64,000 nt of DNA from JAHEDT01 sp963825615 (GCA_963825615.1 CAWGTV010000008.1:186001-250000), one strand, 5' to 3'. Shown: positions 37,589-50,518, counted from the first letter of the stretch. Notes: generated from the sequence alone by a model not told the origin. A program made the numbers and translations.

Positions 37589-39477
37589 TGCGGTTCAGAA
37601 TCATCAGTCTCTCCTTGCTGCCGCTGCTGTTGAGCTTGGTCGTGTCGGCGGGCGCTGCGCAGCTTGTGCCAGAGGCCGCTTCGCCGGCCAACACCGCCAT
37701 GCAGAGGGCTATCGAGCACTATCAGGCAGGCAAGCTGAATGAAGCGGCCGGCCTGCTACGCGGATTGATTGTCAGCCAGCCCGACTCCTCCCTGATCAAC
37801 CAGGCTTATTATTACTTGGCCCGCATCCACCGAGATCTCAATGACCCGGTAACCGCCCTCGGCTACCTGGACAAGATGCCGCTAGAATCTCGGACCCCAA
37901 CCAGCGTGCTCCTGCAAAGTGAACTGCTGCTACAAAAGGGCGACGCGGTTCGCGCTGTCGACCAGCTTCTGCAGCTCGATACGCAAGGATGGCCTTTGCC
38001 GGAGCGTCAGGAACGCTTTCTCTCCCTGGCTGAAGGTCAGCTCGCCCTTGACGAGCCGCACAAAGCACTCTACTTCTATCAGCAGGGCCTGTTGGTCGAA
38101 GGGAAGGAAACTCCGCGCGACATCCTCGTGCGAATCTACACTCTACTCAGCGATCGTTTCAGCGAAGCAGACCTCGCCGAAGCGACGTTCATGTACCGTG
38201 ACAAACCTGCAGCCTACCTGGCGATGCTGCAGCTTGGCTGGCGTGCCCTGGCCGCCGGCAAAAAAGAGTTGGCCCAAGAGTGGGCAAGCGCTGCGATGGC
38301 GGCGCCCGCCGGCTTCGCGTACCGCGAAGAAGCCCTGGCGCTTCAATCCCAATTGAGCGACCCATCGCAACTGCAGCGCGCCATCGGCGTACTGCTCCCC
38401 TTGAGCGGTCGTTACGCCGCGTTCGGCGAGCGTGTCCAACGCGGCATGCAGTTGGCGATTGAGACCTTCCGGCCCTTCATTCCGGTACGTTTTATTTTCC
38501 GCGATACGGCCGGTGATGAAGCCATTGCCGCCGAGCAGGTTGCCGAACTGGCGATCAGTGACCGGGTCATCGGCATCGCAGGCCCGCTGGTTGGCAATGC
38601 CGCCCTGGGAGCAGCCAGACGCGCCAACCAAGAGCGCACGCCGCTTTTGACTATGTCGCAAAAAGAGGGGTTGGCAGCGTCGAGTCTCTATGTGTTCCGC
38701 AACTCACTGACTCCACAGTTGCAGGTGCAGGCACTGGTTGACTATGCTATGGAGGTCCGTGACTTTACCACCTTCGGTATCATGAATCCGCAGACCCGCC
38801 AAGGAGAGCAATTTGCCGAACTTTTCGGTGCAGAAGTCACTCGGCGTGGTGGCAAGATCATTGCAGAGCAGAGCTACCTCACCGATCAAACTGACTTCCG
38901 CAAACAAGTCAAACGACTGCAGGGGCTCGACCCGAACGCTCCCGACGAAGAGGAGTCGCCCAGCGACTCCGAGGATCCTGCAGCGGAGACGGAGGAGAAA
39001 GTTCCCCCGCCCTTCCAGGCCCTCTTCCTGCCCGACTATGCTGAGCGCATCAGCCTGATTACGCCGCAACTGGCTTTCTACGGGCTCGAAGGCGTGCAAT
39101 TGCTGGGCACCAACGGCTGGAACGATGACGAGCTGCCGCGCCTGACCCGGCAATTCATCGAAGGCGCAGTTTTCACGGACGGCTTCTTCCGTCACAGCAC
39201 CTACCCCTTTGTCCAAGAATTCGTTGAACGCTATTTCGAAAAGTACGGCGAAGAACCGACCATACTAGAGGCACAGGGTTACGATATCGCCGGCATCCTG
39301 CTGACGCTGCTCAACGACAGTCGTGTGAGCAGCCGTGAAGACCTGCGTCGCGCCCTGGCACAACTGCAGAACTACCCCGGGGTCACCGGTGCGACGCGCT
39401 TTGATTTCATCGGTGAGGCCGACAAGATCCTCTTCCTGCTACAGGTACAAAACGGCACGATTGTGCAAATCAACTGA
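37588..39477 (+). CDS. LppC/LpoA-like periplasmic binding-fold protein with N-terminal TPR region
   Basis: This 629-residue protein has a signal peptide (LVVSAGA-A). The N-terminal half is helical TPR-like repeats (about 35-260). The second half is a type I periplasmic binding fold of the penicillin-binding-protein activator (LppC) type (IGVLLPLSGRYAAFGERVQRGMQ, given here as IGVLLPLSGRYAAFG then ERVQRGMQ; later YDIAGILLTLL). LpoA in gamma-proteobacteria is an outer-membrane lipoprotein that activates PBP1a; here there is no lipobox Cys. An acidic insertion (DEEESPSDSEDPAAETEE) sits at about 453-470. The gene starts at the dnaJ stop (TAATG overlap). Confidence 0.8.
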   Translation: MRFRIISLSLLPLLLSLVVSAGAAQLVPEAASPANTAMQRAIEHYQAGKLNEAAGLLRGLIVSQPDSSLINQAYYYLARIHRDLNDPVTALGYLDKMPLESRTPTSVLLQSELLLQKGDAVRAVDQLLQLDTQGWPLPERQERFLSLAEGQLALDEPHKALYFYQQGLLVEGKETPRDILVRIYTLLSDRFSEADLAEATFMYRDKPAAYLAMLQLGWRALAAGKKELAQEWASAAMAAPAGFAYREEALALQSQLSDPSQLQRAIGVLLPLSGRYAAFGERVQRGMQLAIETFRPFIPVRFIFRDTAGDEAIAAEQVAELAISDRVIGIAGPLVGNAALGAARRANQERTPLLTMSQKEGLAASSLYVFRNSLTPQLQVQALVDYAMEVRDFTTFGIMNPQTRQGEQFAELFGAEVTRRGGKIIAEQSYLTDQTDFRKQVKRLQGLDPNAPDEEESPSDSEDPAAETEEKVPPPFQALFLPDYAERISLITPQLAFYGLEGVQLLGTNGWNDDELPRLTRQFIEGAVFTDGFFRHSTYPFVQEFVERYFEKYGEEPTILEAQGYDIAGILLTLLNDSRVSSREDLRRALAQLQNYPGVTGATRFDFIGEADKILFLLQVQNGTIVQIN

Positions 39478-39501
39478 ACCTGCGGGGAGTTCGAACTCTC
39501 C

Positions 39502-39901
39502 TTAAAAATATTTCTGATCAACCTGCCTCTCCTGACATTGCTCCTCGGCGTTTTTTCTGGCTGTGCGCAGCCTTCTGGCGTCGCGGAGCCTCTTGTCACA
39601 GACTCACCTGCCCTTGGCCTCGCCGGCCAGGTCACAGACGGCCGGGGTTCTCCTGCAACCGGCGCCTTCGTCATCGCCTACCCTGAGGCCGACTTCCAAC
39701 GTATGCCGGAAGCGACGTCACCCGCAGTCGGTGATGATGGCCGCTTTCTTCTCTACGTTCCCCGCACGGGCCCGGACTCGCGGCCAGCCCATTTCCGGCG
39801 AGCCTTACCGCTTTCTCGGCAAGCAAGAATCGGGCTGTCACGAAACCGTCCCGGGGCAGGTTTTCGACATCGGCAAGATTCGTTTAATCCCTTATCGATA
39901 G
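39502..39901 (+). pseudogene. lipoprotein with Cna-B/carboxypeptidase-regulatory-like domain, frameshifted
   Basis: The first frame encodes a signal peptide (KIFLINLPLLTLLLG) with lipobox SGC, then GLAGQVTDGRGSPATGAFVIAYP, here GLAGQVTDGRGSPATG and AFVIAYP, up to LYVPRTG (about 39770). The expected end GEPYRFLGKQESGCHETVPG...IRLIPYR lies in another frame and stops at 39901. The two join with one shift near 39772-39800. No ATG, GTG or TTG stands where the start should be; the codon before KIF is TTA. The LppC-like gene ends 25 bases upstream. Decay or sequencing error cannot be told apart. Confidence 0.65.
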
Positions 39902-39978
39902 CCATTCTGCAAAGCATTTCACCACACCGAGAAAAGCCTTTACAGTAAAGTAAGCTTTAGTGTATTTTGCCTGTTCGC

Positions 39979-40066
<88 letters not shown>

Positions 40067-40102
40067 GTTTCAGCTCCGGCCTTGTCTCGCATTTGCCGTC
40101 AG

Positions 40103-40212
40103 AAGTGACAGCCGGGTCCCGCGCAACGGACGGCCGTGAACTCCGTCAGGCCCGGAAGGGAGCAGCGGCAGCGGCCTCAGCCGTGTGCCGCGGGGGTGCC
40201 TGGCTGTCACTT
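40103..40212 (+). ncRNA. ffs: signal recognition particle RNA (4.5S type)
   Basis: The conserved SRP core GTCAGGCCCGGAAGGGAGCA lies at about 40145-40164, with the GGAAG tetraloop region. The ends pair (AAGTGACAGCC with GGCTGTCACTT), giving a hairpin RNA of about 110 bases. It binds Ffh and directs membrane proteins to the Sec system. It sits between tRNA-Ser and dnaX. Confidence 0.95.
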
Positions 40213-40264
40213 GTGCCGGCAAGTCGCCGGTTACGGTGTTCCCCATCAGCCGAACTGTGAGCCA

Positions 40265-41917
40265 ATGGCCTACCTGGTACTCGCCCGTAAATGGCGCCCG
40301 CAAAATTTTACCGACCTGATCGGCCAGGAACACGTCAGCCAGACCCTGACGAACGCCATCCGCTCGGGCCGTATCCACCATGCCTTTCTCTTTACCGGCG
40401 CACGCGGCGTCGGTAAAACCTCTGCGGCCCGCATCCTGGCCAAGGCCTTGAACTGCGAGGTCAAGCTCTCCGATCAGCCTTGCGGTACCTGCTCTTCCTG
40501 CACGGAAATCACCGCCGGCCATGGCATGGATGTCATCGAGATCGACGGGGCTTCGAATACCGGTGTCGACGATGTTCGGGAACTGCGCGAGAATATCCGC
40601 TACCTGCCCAGCCGCTCACGCTTCAAGATTTTCATCATTGACGAAGTCCACATGCTCTCGACCAACGCCTTTAATGCGCTGTTGAAAACCCTCGAGGAGC
40701 CTCCTGAGCACGCCAAGTTCATCTTCGCCACTACGGAACCGCACAAGATTCCGATCACGATTCTCTCGCGCTGCCAGCGCTTCGACTTTCGCAAGATCCC
40801 CCTGGTCAAGGTTGCCAGGCGATTGCGCGAAATCGCCGACGCAGAACAACTGAAGATTTCCGATCGCAGCCTCAGCCTGGTCGCCCGTCAGGGCGAGGGG
40901 AGCATGCGCGATGCGCTGTCAACTCTCGACCAGGTGATCGCCTTCTCTGGCGACGAGGTGGAGGACGAAGCGGTGCAAACCCTGCTCGGCATGGTCGACC
41001 GACGCCTGCTGCTCGATACGGTTGAGGCCGTCATGCAGCGTGACAGCCGCCGCGCACTCGATGCCGTGCGGCGGGTTGACCAGCTCGGTCTGGCCCTGCG
41101 CCAGTTCACGCAGGACCTGTTGGAGATGTTCCGCGGTATGGTGATCTGCAAAGTCGTCGCTGACCCTGCCGATATGCTCGACCTGGTCGGTGACGAATTA
41201 AAAGATTTAAAAATGCTGGCGGAAGAGGCATCACTGGAAGACCTGCAACGGGTTGTCACCTTGCTCATGAAAACCCAGAGCGAGTTGGTCAACAGCAGCT
41301 ACCCGCTCCTGACCCTGGAGATGAGCCTGGTCCGTCTCGCAACACTGGCTCCCTCTCAGGATCTCGCCAGACTCATCAGTCATATCGAAAGCCTTGAAAA
41401 GCGTCTTGGCTCTGCGCCCCAACCGAAAACCCTGCACGCGCCGCCGCGACCAACCCAGGAGCCCCCGCCGCCAAAAAAGGCTGAAGCCCCCGTCGCCAAA
41501 TCGACCGAGAGCAAGGGATGGCAGGGGCTGGTTGAAAAGGTCAGACAGAGCCGGCCGATGCTCGGCTCGGTCCTTGAGCACGGCCGCCCGCTGAAAATGG
41601 AACCGCCGACCCTCGAGCTCGGTTATCCCGCGGGGTCATTCATGATCAGTCAGCTGCAGGAGCAGGAGATCACCGAGGACCTCGAAGCCCTGGCAACCAC
41701 GTATTTCGGTCAGGCGGTCAAATTGAGGGTGATTCCGCTTGATGTCAAGCAACAAGACACCCCACCGTCTCTGGTAGAGACGCGTCAGGCCAAGGAGACC
41801 GACCGCATGCGCCGCCTGCGCGAGGACGCCATGGAACATCCGGCACTGAAGTCGGTTCAGGATATTTTCAATGGCAAAATCAGGAAAGTTATCCCGATTG
41901 ACAAAGGCTTCGTCTAG
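40265..41917 (+). CDS. dnaX: DNA polymerase III subunits gamma/tau
   Basis: This is the clamp-loader ATPase. The 550-residue protein starts MAYLVLARKWRP. Walker A is GARGVGKTSAARI (about residues 43-55), the zinc-binding cysteines lie at CGTCSSC, and Walker B/DEVH is IIDEVHMLS. The tail after about 370 is Pro/Lys-rich (PPRPTQEPPPPKKAE), then a tau-like end. An in-frame upstream start at 40136 lies inside the SRP RNA and is rejected. No strong ribosome site is visible. Confidence 0.95.
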   Translation: MAYLVLARKWRPQNFTDLIGQEHVSQTLTNAIRSGRIHHAFLFTGARGVGKTSAARILAKALNCEVKLSDQPCGTCSSCTEITAGHGMDVIEIDGASNTGVDDVRELRENIRYLPSRSRFKIFIIDEVHMLSTNAFNALLKTLEEPPEHAKFIFATTEPHKIPITILSRCQRFDFRKIPLVKVARRLREIADAEQLKISDRSLSLVARQGEGSMRDALSTLDQVIAFSGDEVEDEAVQTLLGMVDRRLLLDTVEAVMQRDSRRALDAVRRVDQLGLALRQFTQDLLEMFRGMVICKVVADPADMLDLVGDELKDLKMLAEEASLEDLQRVVTLLMKTQSELVNSSYPLLTLEMSLVRLATLAPSQDLARLISHIESLEKRLGSAPQPKTLHAPPRPTQEPPPPKKAEAPVAKSTESKGWQGLVEKVRQSRPMLGSVLEHGRPLKMEPPTLELGYPAGSFMISQLQEQEITEDLEALATTYFGQAVKLRVIPLDVKQQDTPPSLVETRQAKETDRMRRLREDAMEHPALKSVQDIFNGKIRKVIPIDKGFV

Positions 41918-42055
41918 CGCTGGGGGATAAAGAAGGTAGAATACAGAAGACAGAACATGCACACATCGCTCCTGCCTCCTGTCTGCTCTATTCTGTCTCC
42001 TGTTTTCCGGTCAAGACCAAAACCGTAACAACCCTGAAATGGAGGATTTCTCAAC

Positions 42056-42373
42056 ATGTCACGAGGTGGAATCGGCAACATCATGAAGCAGGCGCAGCAG
42101 ATGCAGCGCCGCATGGCTCAATTGCAGGAAGAGCTCGAAAACAAACGCGTCGAAGCATCGGCCGGCGGTGGTATGGTAACAGCAGTAGTCAGCGGCAAGC
42201 AGCAACTACTCGAGCTCAAAATTGATCCGGTTGCGGTTGATCCGGACGATGTGGAAATGCTTCAGGACTTGGTGACCGCGGCGGTCAACGAGGCCATCAA
42301 GCAGAGCCAGCAATTAGCCAGTGAAGAGATGAACAAGCTTACCGGCGGCATGAACATCCCCGGCCTCTTTTAG
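42056..42373 (+). CDS. ybaB: YbaB/EbfC nucleoid-associated protein
   Basis: This 105-residue protein begins MSRGGIGNIMKQAQQMQRRM. The central VVSGKQQLLELKIDPVAVDPDD matches YbaB (given here as VVSGKQQLLELKI and DPVAVDPDD). The dimers bind DNA. It lies between dnaX and recR, the common order. TGGAGGA lies before ATG. Confidence 0.95.
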   Translation: MSRGGIGNIMKQAQQMQRRMAQLQEELENKRVEASAGGGMVTAVVSGKQQLLELKIDPVAVDPDDVEMLQDLVTAAVNEAIKQSQQLASEEMNKLTGGMNIPGLF

Positions 42374-42621
42374 CCAAACGGCAGCGGCGGATTGTCGCCA
42401 CAATAGAAGAAAAACCGTCCATTGCAATCAGTGCCTTCCTGTTAGACAAAAGGAGGTGAACAGCACTAATTGCTTGCAAATGCCAGAAATATTAAGCTAA
42501 GGTAAAATTTTTTATTATAAATAAATATTTGTTTGGGCTTTTTTTCAGTGATATGAAAAAAATTTCGCCCCCTTAAAATATCCTTGAAACCGCATAAACT
42601 GTTGAATTACTGCGAAAAATT

Positions 42622-43221
42622 ATGTTAGACTCCATCCCGTCTTTCACACGTCTGGTCGCAGAACTGGCCAAGTTTCCGGGTGTCGGCAATAAAACGGCAA
42701 CCCGGCTGGCCTTTTTCTTGCTTCGCCAACCCAAGGGTCAGTCCGAAGCGCTGGCGATGGCAATCATAGAGCTGCAACGCAATACCCGGTTCTGCTCTGT
42801 CTGTTTTCATATCACGGAACAGGATCCCTGCTCCCTCTGTCGCGACCCGGGGCGGGATGAAAGTCTGCTTTGCGTCGTCGAAGAACCTCAGGCGCTTCTG
42901 GCCATCGAGCGCAGCCGGTCTTTCAAAGGACGCTACCATGTGCTGCACGGCGCGCTGTCACCGCTGGACGGCATCGGCCCAGAAGATCTCAAGATCGCCC
43001 CACTGATCACCCGTCTCGAGCAAGGCGGCGTCCAGGAGATCCTTATAGCAACCAACTTTACGGTCGAGGGTGACGCCACAGCCTTGTACCTTGCCAAACT
43101 GATTCAACCCCTCGGCATCAGGGTGACCCGACTGGCATACGGCATCCCGATGGGCAGCGAACTTGAATACGTCGACGAAGCGACCGTGAACCGTGCCGTC
43201 GAAGGTCGACGAGATATCTGA
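42622..43221 (+). CDS. recR: recombination protein RecR
   Basis: RecR works with RecO and RecF to load RecA at gaps. The 199-residue protein has an N-terminal helix-hairpin-helix (LAKFPGVGNKTATRLAF), a C4 zinc finger (CSVCFHITEQDPCSLC) and a TOPRIM domain (LLCVVEEPQ; then YLAKLIQPLGIRVTRLA). The 248-base gap from ybaB is AT-rich, with a TTTTTTTATTATAAATAAATA-like stretch split by other bases at 42510-42530, and probably holds a promoter; no ribosome site is clear. Confidence 0.95.
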   Translation: MLDSIPSFTRLVAELAKFPGVGNKTATRLAFFLLRQPKGQSEALAMAIIELQRNTRFCSVCFHITEQDPCSLCRDPGRDESLLCVVEEPQALLAIERSRSFKGRYHVLHGALSPLDGIGPEDLKIAPLITRLEQGGVQEILIATNFTVEGDATALYLAKLIQPLGIRVTRLAYGIPMGSELEYVDEATVNRAVEGRRDI

Positions 43222-43300
43222 TCCCGGCAGTAAAAGTTTTCCCTGAATATTGTAAAGAAGCGATTTATCGATACAACATTCCAGTCAAGGAGGAAGTCTA

Positions 43301-46879
<3,579 letters not shown>

Positions 46880-46899
46880 GCAATCACCCAGCAACAGAA

Positions 46900-46933
46900 A
46901 AAGCCCCCGGCAGCACTGTCGGGGGTTTTTTTT
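46900..46933 (+). terminator. terminator of nifJ
   Basis: GCCCCCG and CGGGGGT form a stem preceded by A-run and followed by TTTTTTT, 21 bases after the PFOR stop. Confidence 0.85.
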
Positions 46934-47098
46934 CAGGCGCCAGCGAAACCAAGTGAAAACGGCAGACCTCTTTCTGGCATGTCTCCGGCACTGCAACCCG
47001 CTATCATCCCTAAAAATAGGGCAAAAAACCTTGATAAGGGACTGGTTGAAATGCTATAAGGGCTATTGGTGCAGAAACCCTCACAAGGAGAACCAAGC

Positions 47099-47599
47099 AT
47101 GCTTCAACCACAGCAAAACTCCTTCGTCATGTATGACGAGGAATTCCAGCGGATCAGTGCAGTCATAGAAAAACTGTTGCGCGAGTCCAACGCCAAGGTC
47201 ATCTTCCTGGTTGATAAAAACGGCCAGCTGATTGCCGGCTGTGGTGAAACCGAACATCTTGATACAACCAGCCTTGCGTCACTGACGGCCGGTAACATCG
47301 CCGCCACCGGCGGCCTCGCCAAGCTGATTGGCGAAAAAGAGTTCTCGATACTTTTTCACGAGGGGGAGAAGGACAACATTCACATTTCGATCGTTGCCCA
47401 GCGCGTTATCCTCGTTGTTATCTTCGACCACCGTAGTTCTCTCGGTCTGGTCAGGCTGCGCGTCAAAAAAGCAAGCGATGAACTGGCTATCATATTCCAG
47501 GACCTTGCTGTCAAAGCGGCGGAAATGGAAAAAACCGGTAATGCCGACAGTCCTTTTGCCGAAATCACCGACGACGACATAGACAACCTGTTCAGTTAA
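47099..47599 (+). CDS. mglB: roadblock/LC7-domain protein, MglB-like
   Basis: This 166-residue protein has a roadblock/LC7 fold (VIFLVDKNGQLIAGCGETEHLD, given here as VIFLVDKNG and QLIAGCGETEHLD; AGNIAATGGLAKLIG). MglB proteins act as GTPase-activating partners of the Ras-like GTPase MglA. mglA lies 12 bases downstream. I chose ATG 47099 with CAAGGAGA upstream instead of an earlier in-frame start at 47066. Confidence 0.9.
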   Translation: MLQPQQNSFVMYDEEFQRISAVIEKLLRESNAKVIFLVDKNGQLIAGCGETEHLDTTSLASLTAGNIAATGGLAKLIGEKEFSILFHEGEKDNIHISIVAQRVILVVIFDHRSSLGLVRLRVKKASDELAIIFQDLAVKAAEMEKTGNADSPFAEITDDDIDNLFS

Positions 47600-47611
47600 G
47601 GATACCGGACC

Positions 47612-48208
47612 ATGTCTTTCATCAACTACGCCTCCCGCGAAATCAACTGTAAGATCGTCTATTACGGTCCGGGGCTGTGCGGCAAGACAACCAATCTGCA
47701 GTTCGTCTATCAGAAAACCGCTCCCGACGCCAAGGGGAAAATGATCTCCCTGGCCACGGAAACGGAGCGCACCCTCTTCTTCGACTTTCTCCCCCTGGCG
47801 CTCGGCGAGATCCGCGGCTTCAAGACCCGCTTTCATCTCTACACCGTCCCCGGGCAAGTCTTCTACGATGCTTCGCGGAAACTGATTCTCAAAGGGGTTG
47901 ACGGTGTCGTCTTTGTTGCCGACTCCCAGGAAGAACGTCTGGACGCCAACATCGAGAGCATGGAAAACCTCAAGGTCAACCTCGAAGAGCAAGGCTACGA
48001 ACTGGAAAAACTACCTTTCGTGGTCCAGTACAACAAGCAGGACCTGCCCAACTGCACGCCACTCGAAGAGCTGCGCGAGTTGCTGAACCCCAATGCCGTT
48101 CCCGAGTTCACGGCATGTGCCCAAACCGGTGAAGGGGTGTTCGAAACGCTCAAAGCCGTTGCCAAGCAGATCCTCCTCGAGCTTAAAAAAGGTGGCGCCG
48201 GAGCCTGA
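47612..48208 (+). CDS. mglA: MglA-like small Ras-family GTPase
   Basis: This 198-residue cytoplasmic GTPase has P-loop GPGLCGKTTNLQ (about 17-28), the switch with TVPGQVFYDASR, and base-recognition YNKQDLP (about 145-151, NKQD). In Myxococcus MglA sets cell polarity for gliding; related proteins in Geobacter-like bacteria probably place pili or other polar structures. Its GAP gene mglB is directly upstream. Confidence 0.95.
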   Translation: MSFINYASREINCKIVYYGPGLCGKTTNLQFVYQKTAPDAKGKMISLATETERTLFFDFLPLALGEIRGFKTRFHLYTVPGQVFYDASRKLILKGVDGVVFVADSQEERLDANIESMENLKVNLEEQGYELEKLPFVVQYNKQDLPNCTPLEELRELLNPNAVPEFTACAQTGEGVFETLKAVAKQILLELKKGGAGA

Positions 48209-48230
48209 CCCTACTTCAGAACAATACTAA

Positions 48231-48259
48231 GCCCGCCTGCGTCTGCAGGTGGGCTTTTT
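48231..48259 (+). terminator. terminator of mglBA
   Basis: GCCCGCCTGC-GTCT-GCAGGTGGGC forms a 10-bp stem (one G-U), followed by TTTTT. Confidence 0.9.
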
Positions 48260-48332
48260 ACATGTCCCCGCACAAAATGCATTAAAGCACCGCCATTGTG
48301 GAAAATTGTGTCTTATGTCGGTACAAACTAGC

Positions 48333-48361
48333 TTGACTTAACGCGCATCAAGGTGTATAAA
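48333..48361 (+). promoter_or_regulatory. promoter of tRNA-Asn
   Basis: TTGACT, 17 bases, TATAAA: a good sigma-70 promoter 44 bases before the tRNA. Confidence 0.75.
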
Positions 48362-48405
48362 AACGCCCTGTCTCGGTGCTATTTTTAATATAAATAGACA
48401 TTTAT

Positions 48406-48481
48406 TCCCCGATAGCTCAGTCGGTAGAGCAGCGGACTGTTAATCCGCCTGTCGCAAGTTCGAGTCTTGCTCGGGGAGCCA
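48406..48481 (+). tRNA. tRNA-Asn (GTT)
   Basis: This is a 76-base tRNA with encoded CCA. Acceptor TCCCCGA pairs with TCGGGGA, the anticodon is GTT in CTGTTAA, and the T-loop is TTCGAGT. Its 3' end is repeated at 50320 (CGGGGAGCCATAA). Confidence 0.97.
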
Positions 48482-48492
48482 TAACAAAAACA

Positions 48493-48528
48493 GGGACTTA
48501 AGGCTTTTGCTTTGAGTCCCTTTTTTTT
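48493..48528 (+). terminator. terminator of tRNA-Asn
   Basis: GGGACT and AGTCCC enclose an inner AGGC-TTTT-GCTT stem, followed by TTTTTTTT. Confidence 0.85.
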
Positions 48529-48867
48529 ACATTTTCTTTAGGGTAACAATAAAGGTAACAAGTTTTTTGTAATAAGGCACTTCTAAAATCTACTCTGGAT
48601 TGCAATTTCTGGTAGGCAAAAATTCGGCTGTGGTCATCCAGGAAACTCGTAGGCGTGTCTATTCTGCCAGTCTCTGCCTTGCTAAAATTCAGGATTTTTA
48701 GAGGCCATCCACATTTGGTGAACTGACCCTAGCGAATGTTGCCAACAGAACTTTTTGAACATGAATAGAAAGAGCTGCCAACATAGAAACCCAATATTGC
48801 GTACTCATTAAATTGTGGTGTGTTAGCCCCACGATTCAAGAGATGATATGCAACCTTGCCTGATAAA
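48529..48867. other. non-coding region after tRNA-Asn with GGTAACA direct repeats
   Basis: No gene is supported in this 339-base stretch. GGTAACA occurs at 48542-48548 and 48554-48560, a 12-base spacing that recalls integrase arm-type sites next to tRNA attachment sites. A short open frame on the minus strand (48729-48986) overlaps the next gene and has no ribosome site or known motif, so I do not call it. Confidence 0.4.
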
Positions 48868-49428
48868 TTAGCGGTCCTCGCGCAATAGATGGTCACGAAA
48901 AGCTTCGTCGATCGGATTTGGCCCGAGCCAGAGGCCGAAATAGGCGATGGCAAAGTCGTGGCCATCGACGCTGCCAAGCGGTTCACCGTTGAGCCGCAAC
49001 TCGGTGCCGATGGCAGGGTGATAGACTAGGCTGTAGCGATCGCCTTTTTTGATATCGCGGAACAACTGGTAAAAATCATGCAACCGGTCGGCAAGAGTCG
49101 CGTACTTCACGGGCGACAAATTTTCGCGCAAAAGCTGATCCGACGAGCTGGCGAAATCCTGGGCTTTAAAATTCCGCAGATAAGCTATTTCGAGAAGTTT
49201 CGGGACATCATTTGTCCAGCTTGATTCGGTGTATCCGTCCGGCAAATAAAAACCACCCACATAGACATCAAAGAGCAGCGCCCACGTTAACAGAGCGGTG
49301 CCGGTCAGATATAACTCTGTATCCAACACTTGACGACGCGGTTCGAAACTCACGCCTTCGATCTCAACCGATGTCGAAGCAGGGACCGCCCAGAGCAACA
49401 CGATCAAGAAAACAAAAAATCTCCGCAT
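48868..49428 (-). CDS. exported chalcone-isomerase-like protein
   Basis: This 186-residue protein has a signal peptide (MRRFFVFLIVLLWAVPAST). The mature part has the chalcone isomerase-like pattern of bacterial proteins: VEIEGVSF, TALLTWALLFDVYVGGFYLP (given as TALLTWALLFDV and YVGGFYLP), LEIAYLRNF, and GDRYSLVYHPAIGTELRLNG. Its enzymatic role is unproven; bacterial members are mostly uncharacterised. It lies downstream of tRNA-Asn on the opposite strand, inside the suspected accessory region. Confidence 0.75.
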   Translation of the reverse strand: MRRFFVFLIVLLWAVPASTSVEIEGVSFEPRRQVLDTELYLTGTALLTWALLFDVYVGGFYLPDGYTESSWTNDVPKLLEIAYLRNFKAQDFASSSDQLLRENLSPVKYATLADRLHDFYQLFRDIKKGDRYSLVYHPAIGTELRLNGEPLGSVDGHDFAIAYFGLWLGPNPIDEAFRDHLLREDR

Positions 49429-49639
49429 GACGAAACCTCTCAGAAGAAGATATTATTTATAATATGATTTTAACAGCCCTAATTTGTGTTTGATGATTCT
49501 TTCGTTACCATAGCGATCGCCACTACTGTCATCCATCAATGTCCTTAATTGACCAGAACGAGAGTCACCCTCCTGCAAACACCTCCCCATCAATACTTGT
49601 CTGCTATAATTAAAAAAATAAATTACTCTGGAGGTTGCC

Positions 49640-50125
49640 ATGCATAGAATCTCTTTGTTAGCTCTTGGGTTTATCTTATTGTTCCTGACTTGTGCCTCTG
49701 CAGACATATATCGCTGTAGAACAGCTGCTGGTGATATGGTCATGACCGACAATAAAGCAGAAATTCCGGCAGATTGCCAACCGGTTGGAGAACCGGCAGG
49801 ATCGGGTAGCTTCAATATCGTACCGGAAGACAAGGAGATTGCCGTTGAAAATCCGCCGATCAGCACTGGACGAGAGGACTCCGCCGGCACAGAGGATATT
49901 GTTCAATGGCAGAAAGATGCCAGCACCCTGGTTGAAAGCTATAGGAGCGCGGTTCTAAGGAGTCACCGTGATGATCTTGAGGTTGATCGGCGTCGTGCAA
50001 CCCAGCAGGTTGAGCAGTTGAAACAACAAAAGCAAGAAATGCTCAGTGCATTGCCCGGGAGTCGCCTGAAAGATCATGAGCAAGAGGCGGTTCAGAAGAT
50101 TCTGAATGAAATACCGAATCGCTGA
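49640..50125 (+). CDS. exported DUF4124-like protein with coiled coil
   Basis: This 161-residue protein has a signal peptide (MHRISLLALGFILLFLTCASA). A short DUF4124-like motif follows (DIYRCRTAAGDMVMTD, about 22-37). The C-terminal half is a coiled coil (RRRATQQVEQLKQQKQEML). The fit is CTGGAGG 6 bases before ATG. Function unknown; probably periplasmic. Confidence 0.75.
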   Translation: MHRISLLALGFILLFLTCASADIYRCRTAAGDMVMTDNKAEIPADCQPVGEPAGSGSFNIVPEDKEIAVENPPISTGREDSAGTEDIVQWQKDASTLVESYRSAVLRSHRDDLEVDRRRATQQVEQLKQQKQEMLSALPGSRLKDHEQEAVQKILNEIPNR

Positions 50126-50296
50126 TGTGATACCGGGTTCCGGAAACCTCACCTAATTTACCTTTGGCTATTCTTGTAAGTCACGATTAATAGTAAAATC
50201 CAAAAACGACGAGGTCAGATTCCTTATATATGTTGTCGCAACTCATTCTCAAAAGTCCTGAGGACTTATAGCTCATCAAATTTCGAGTTCTTCATT

Positions 50297-50334
50297 CCAG
50301 TGACCATTACCGTCTGGTACGGGGAGCCATAAAA
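50297..50334 (+). repeat. diverged 38-base repeat, copy 1, ending like tRNA-Asn
   Basis: This copy matches 53723-53760 at 28 of 38 positions without gaps. Its end CGGGGAGCCATAA (50320-50332) equals the last bases of tRNA-Asn plus its flank (48472-48484). A terminator follows 3 bases later, as in the tRNA. It may be an attachment-site remnant. Confidence 0.5.
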
Positions 50335-50337
50335 TTT

Positions 50338-50372
50338 AAAGGCCGATTTCTTCAATGAAATCGGCCTTTTTT
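50338..50372 (+). terminator. intrinsic terminator
   Basis: AAAGGCCGATTTC-TTCAAT-GAAATCGGCCTTTTTT: 13-bp stem with T-run, directly after repeat copy 1. Confidence 0.9.
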
Positions 50373-50518
50373 GTCCCTTCTAAATTATACCCAAAGAACA
50401 CAGCGCATAAATACATTACATCTCAGTTTTTAAGTGTTCGAGTCCAGCATGGTTAAATATCGAGACGTAGCACACATGAAATATAGGTTAATGGGACCTA
50501 GTTGATGGCGCATATTGT

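Noticed and set aside
40136..40264. Upstream start for dnaX
   Set aside because: It lies inside the SRP RNA gene and the extra residues do not fit DnaX.
48729..48986. 85-residue minus-strand ORF
   Set aside because: It overlaps the chalcone-isomerase-like gene in another frame, with no ribosome site or motif.
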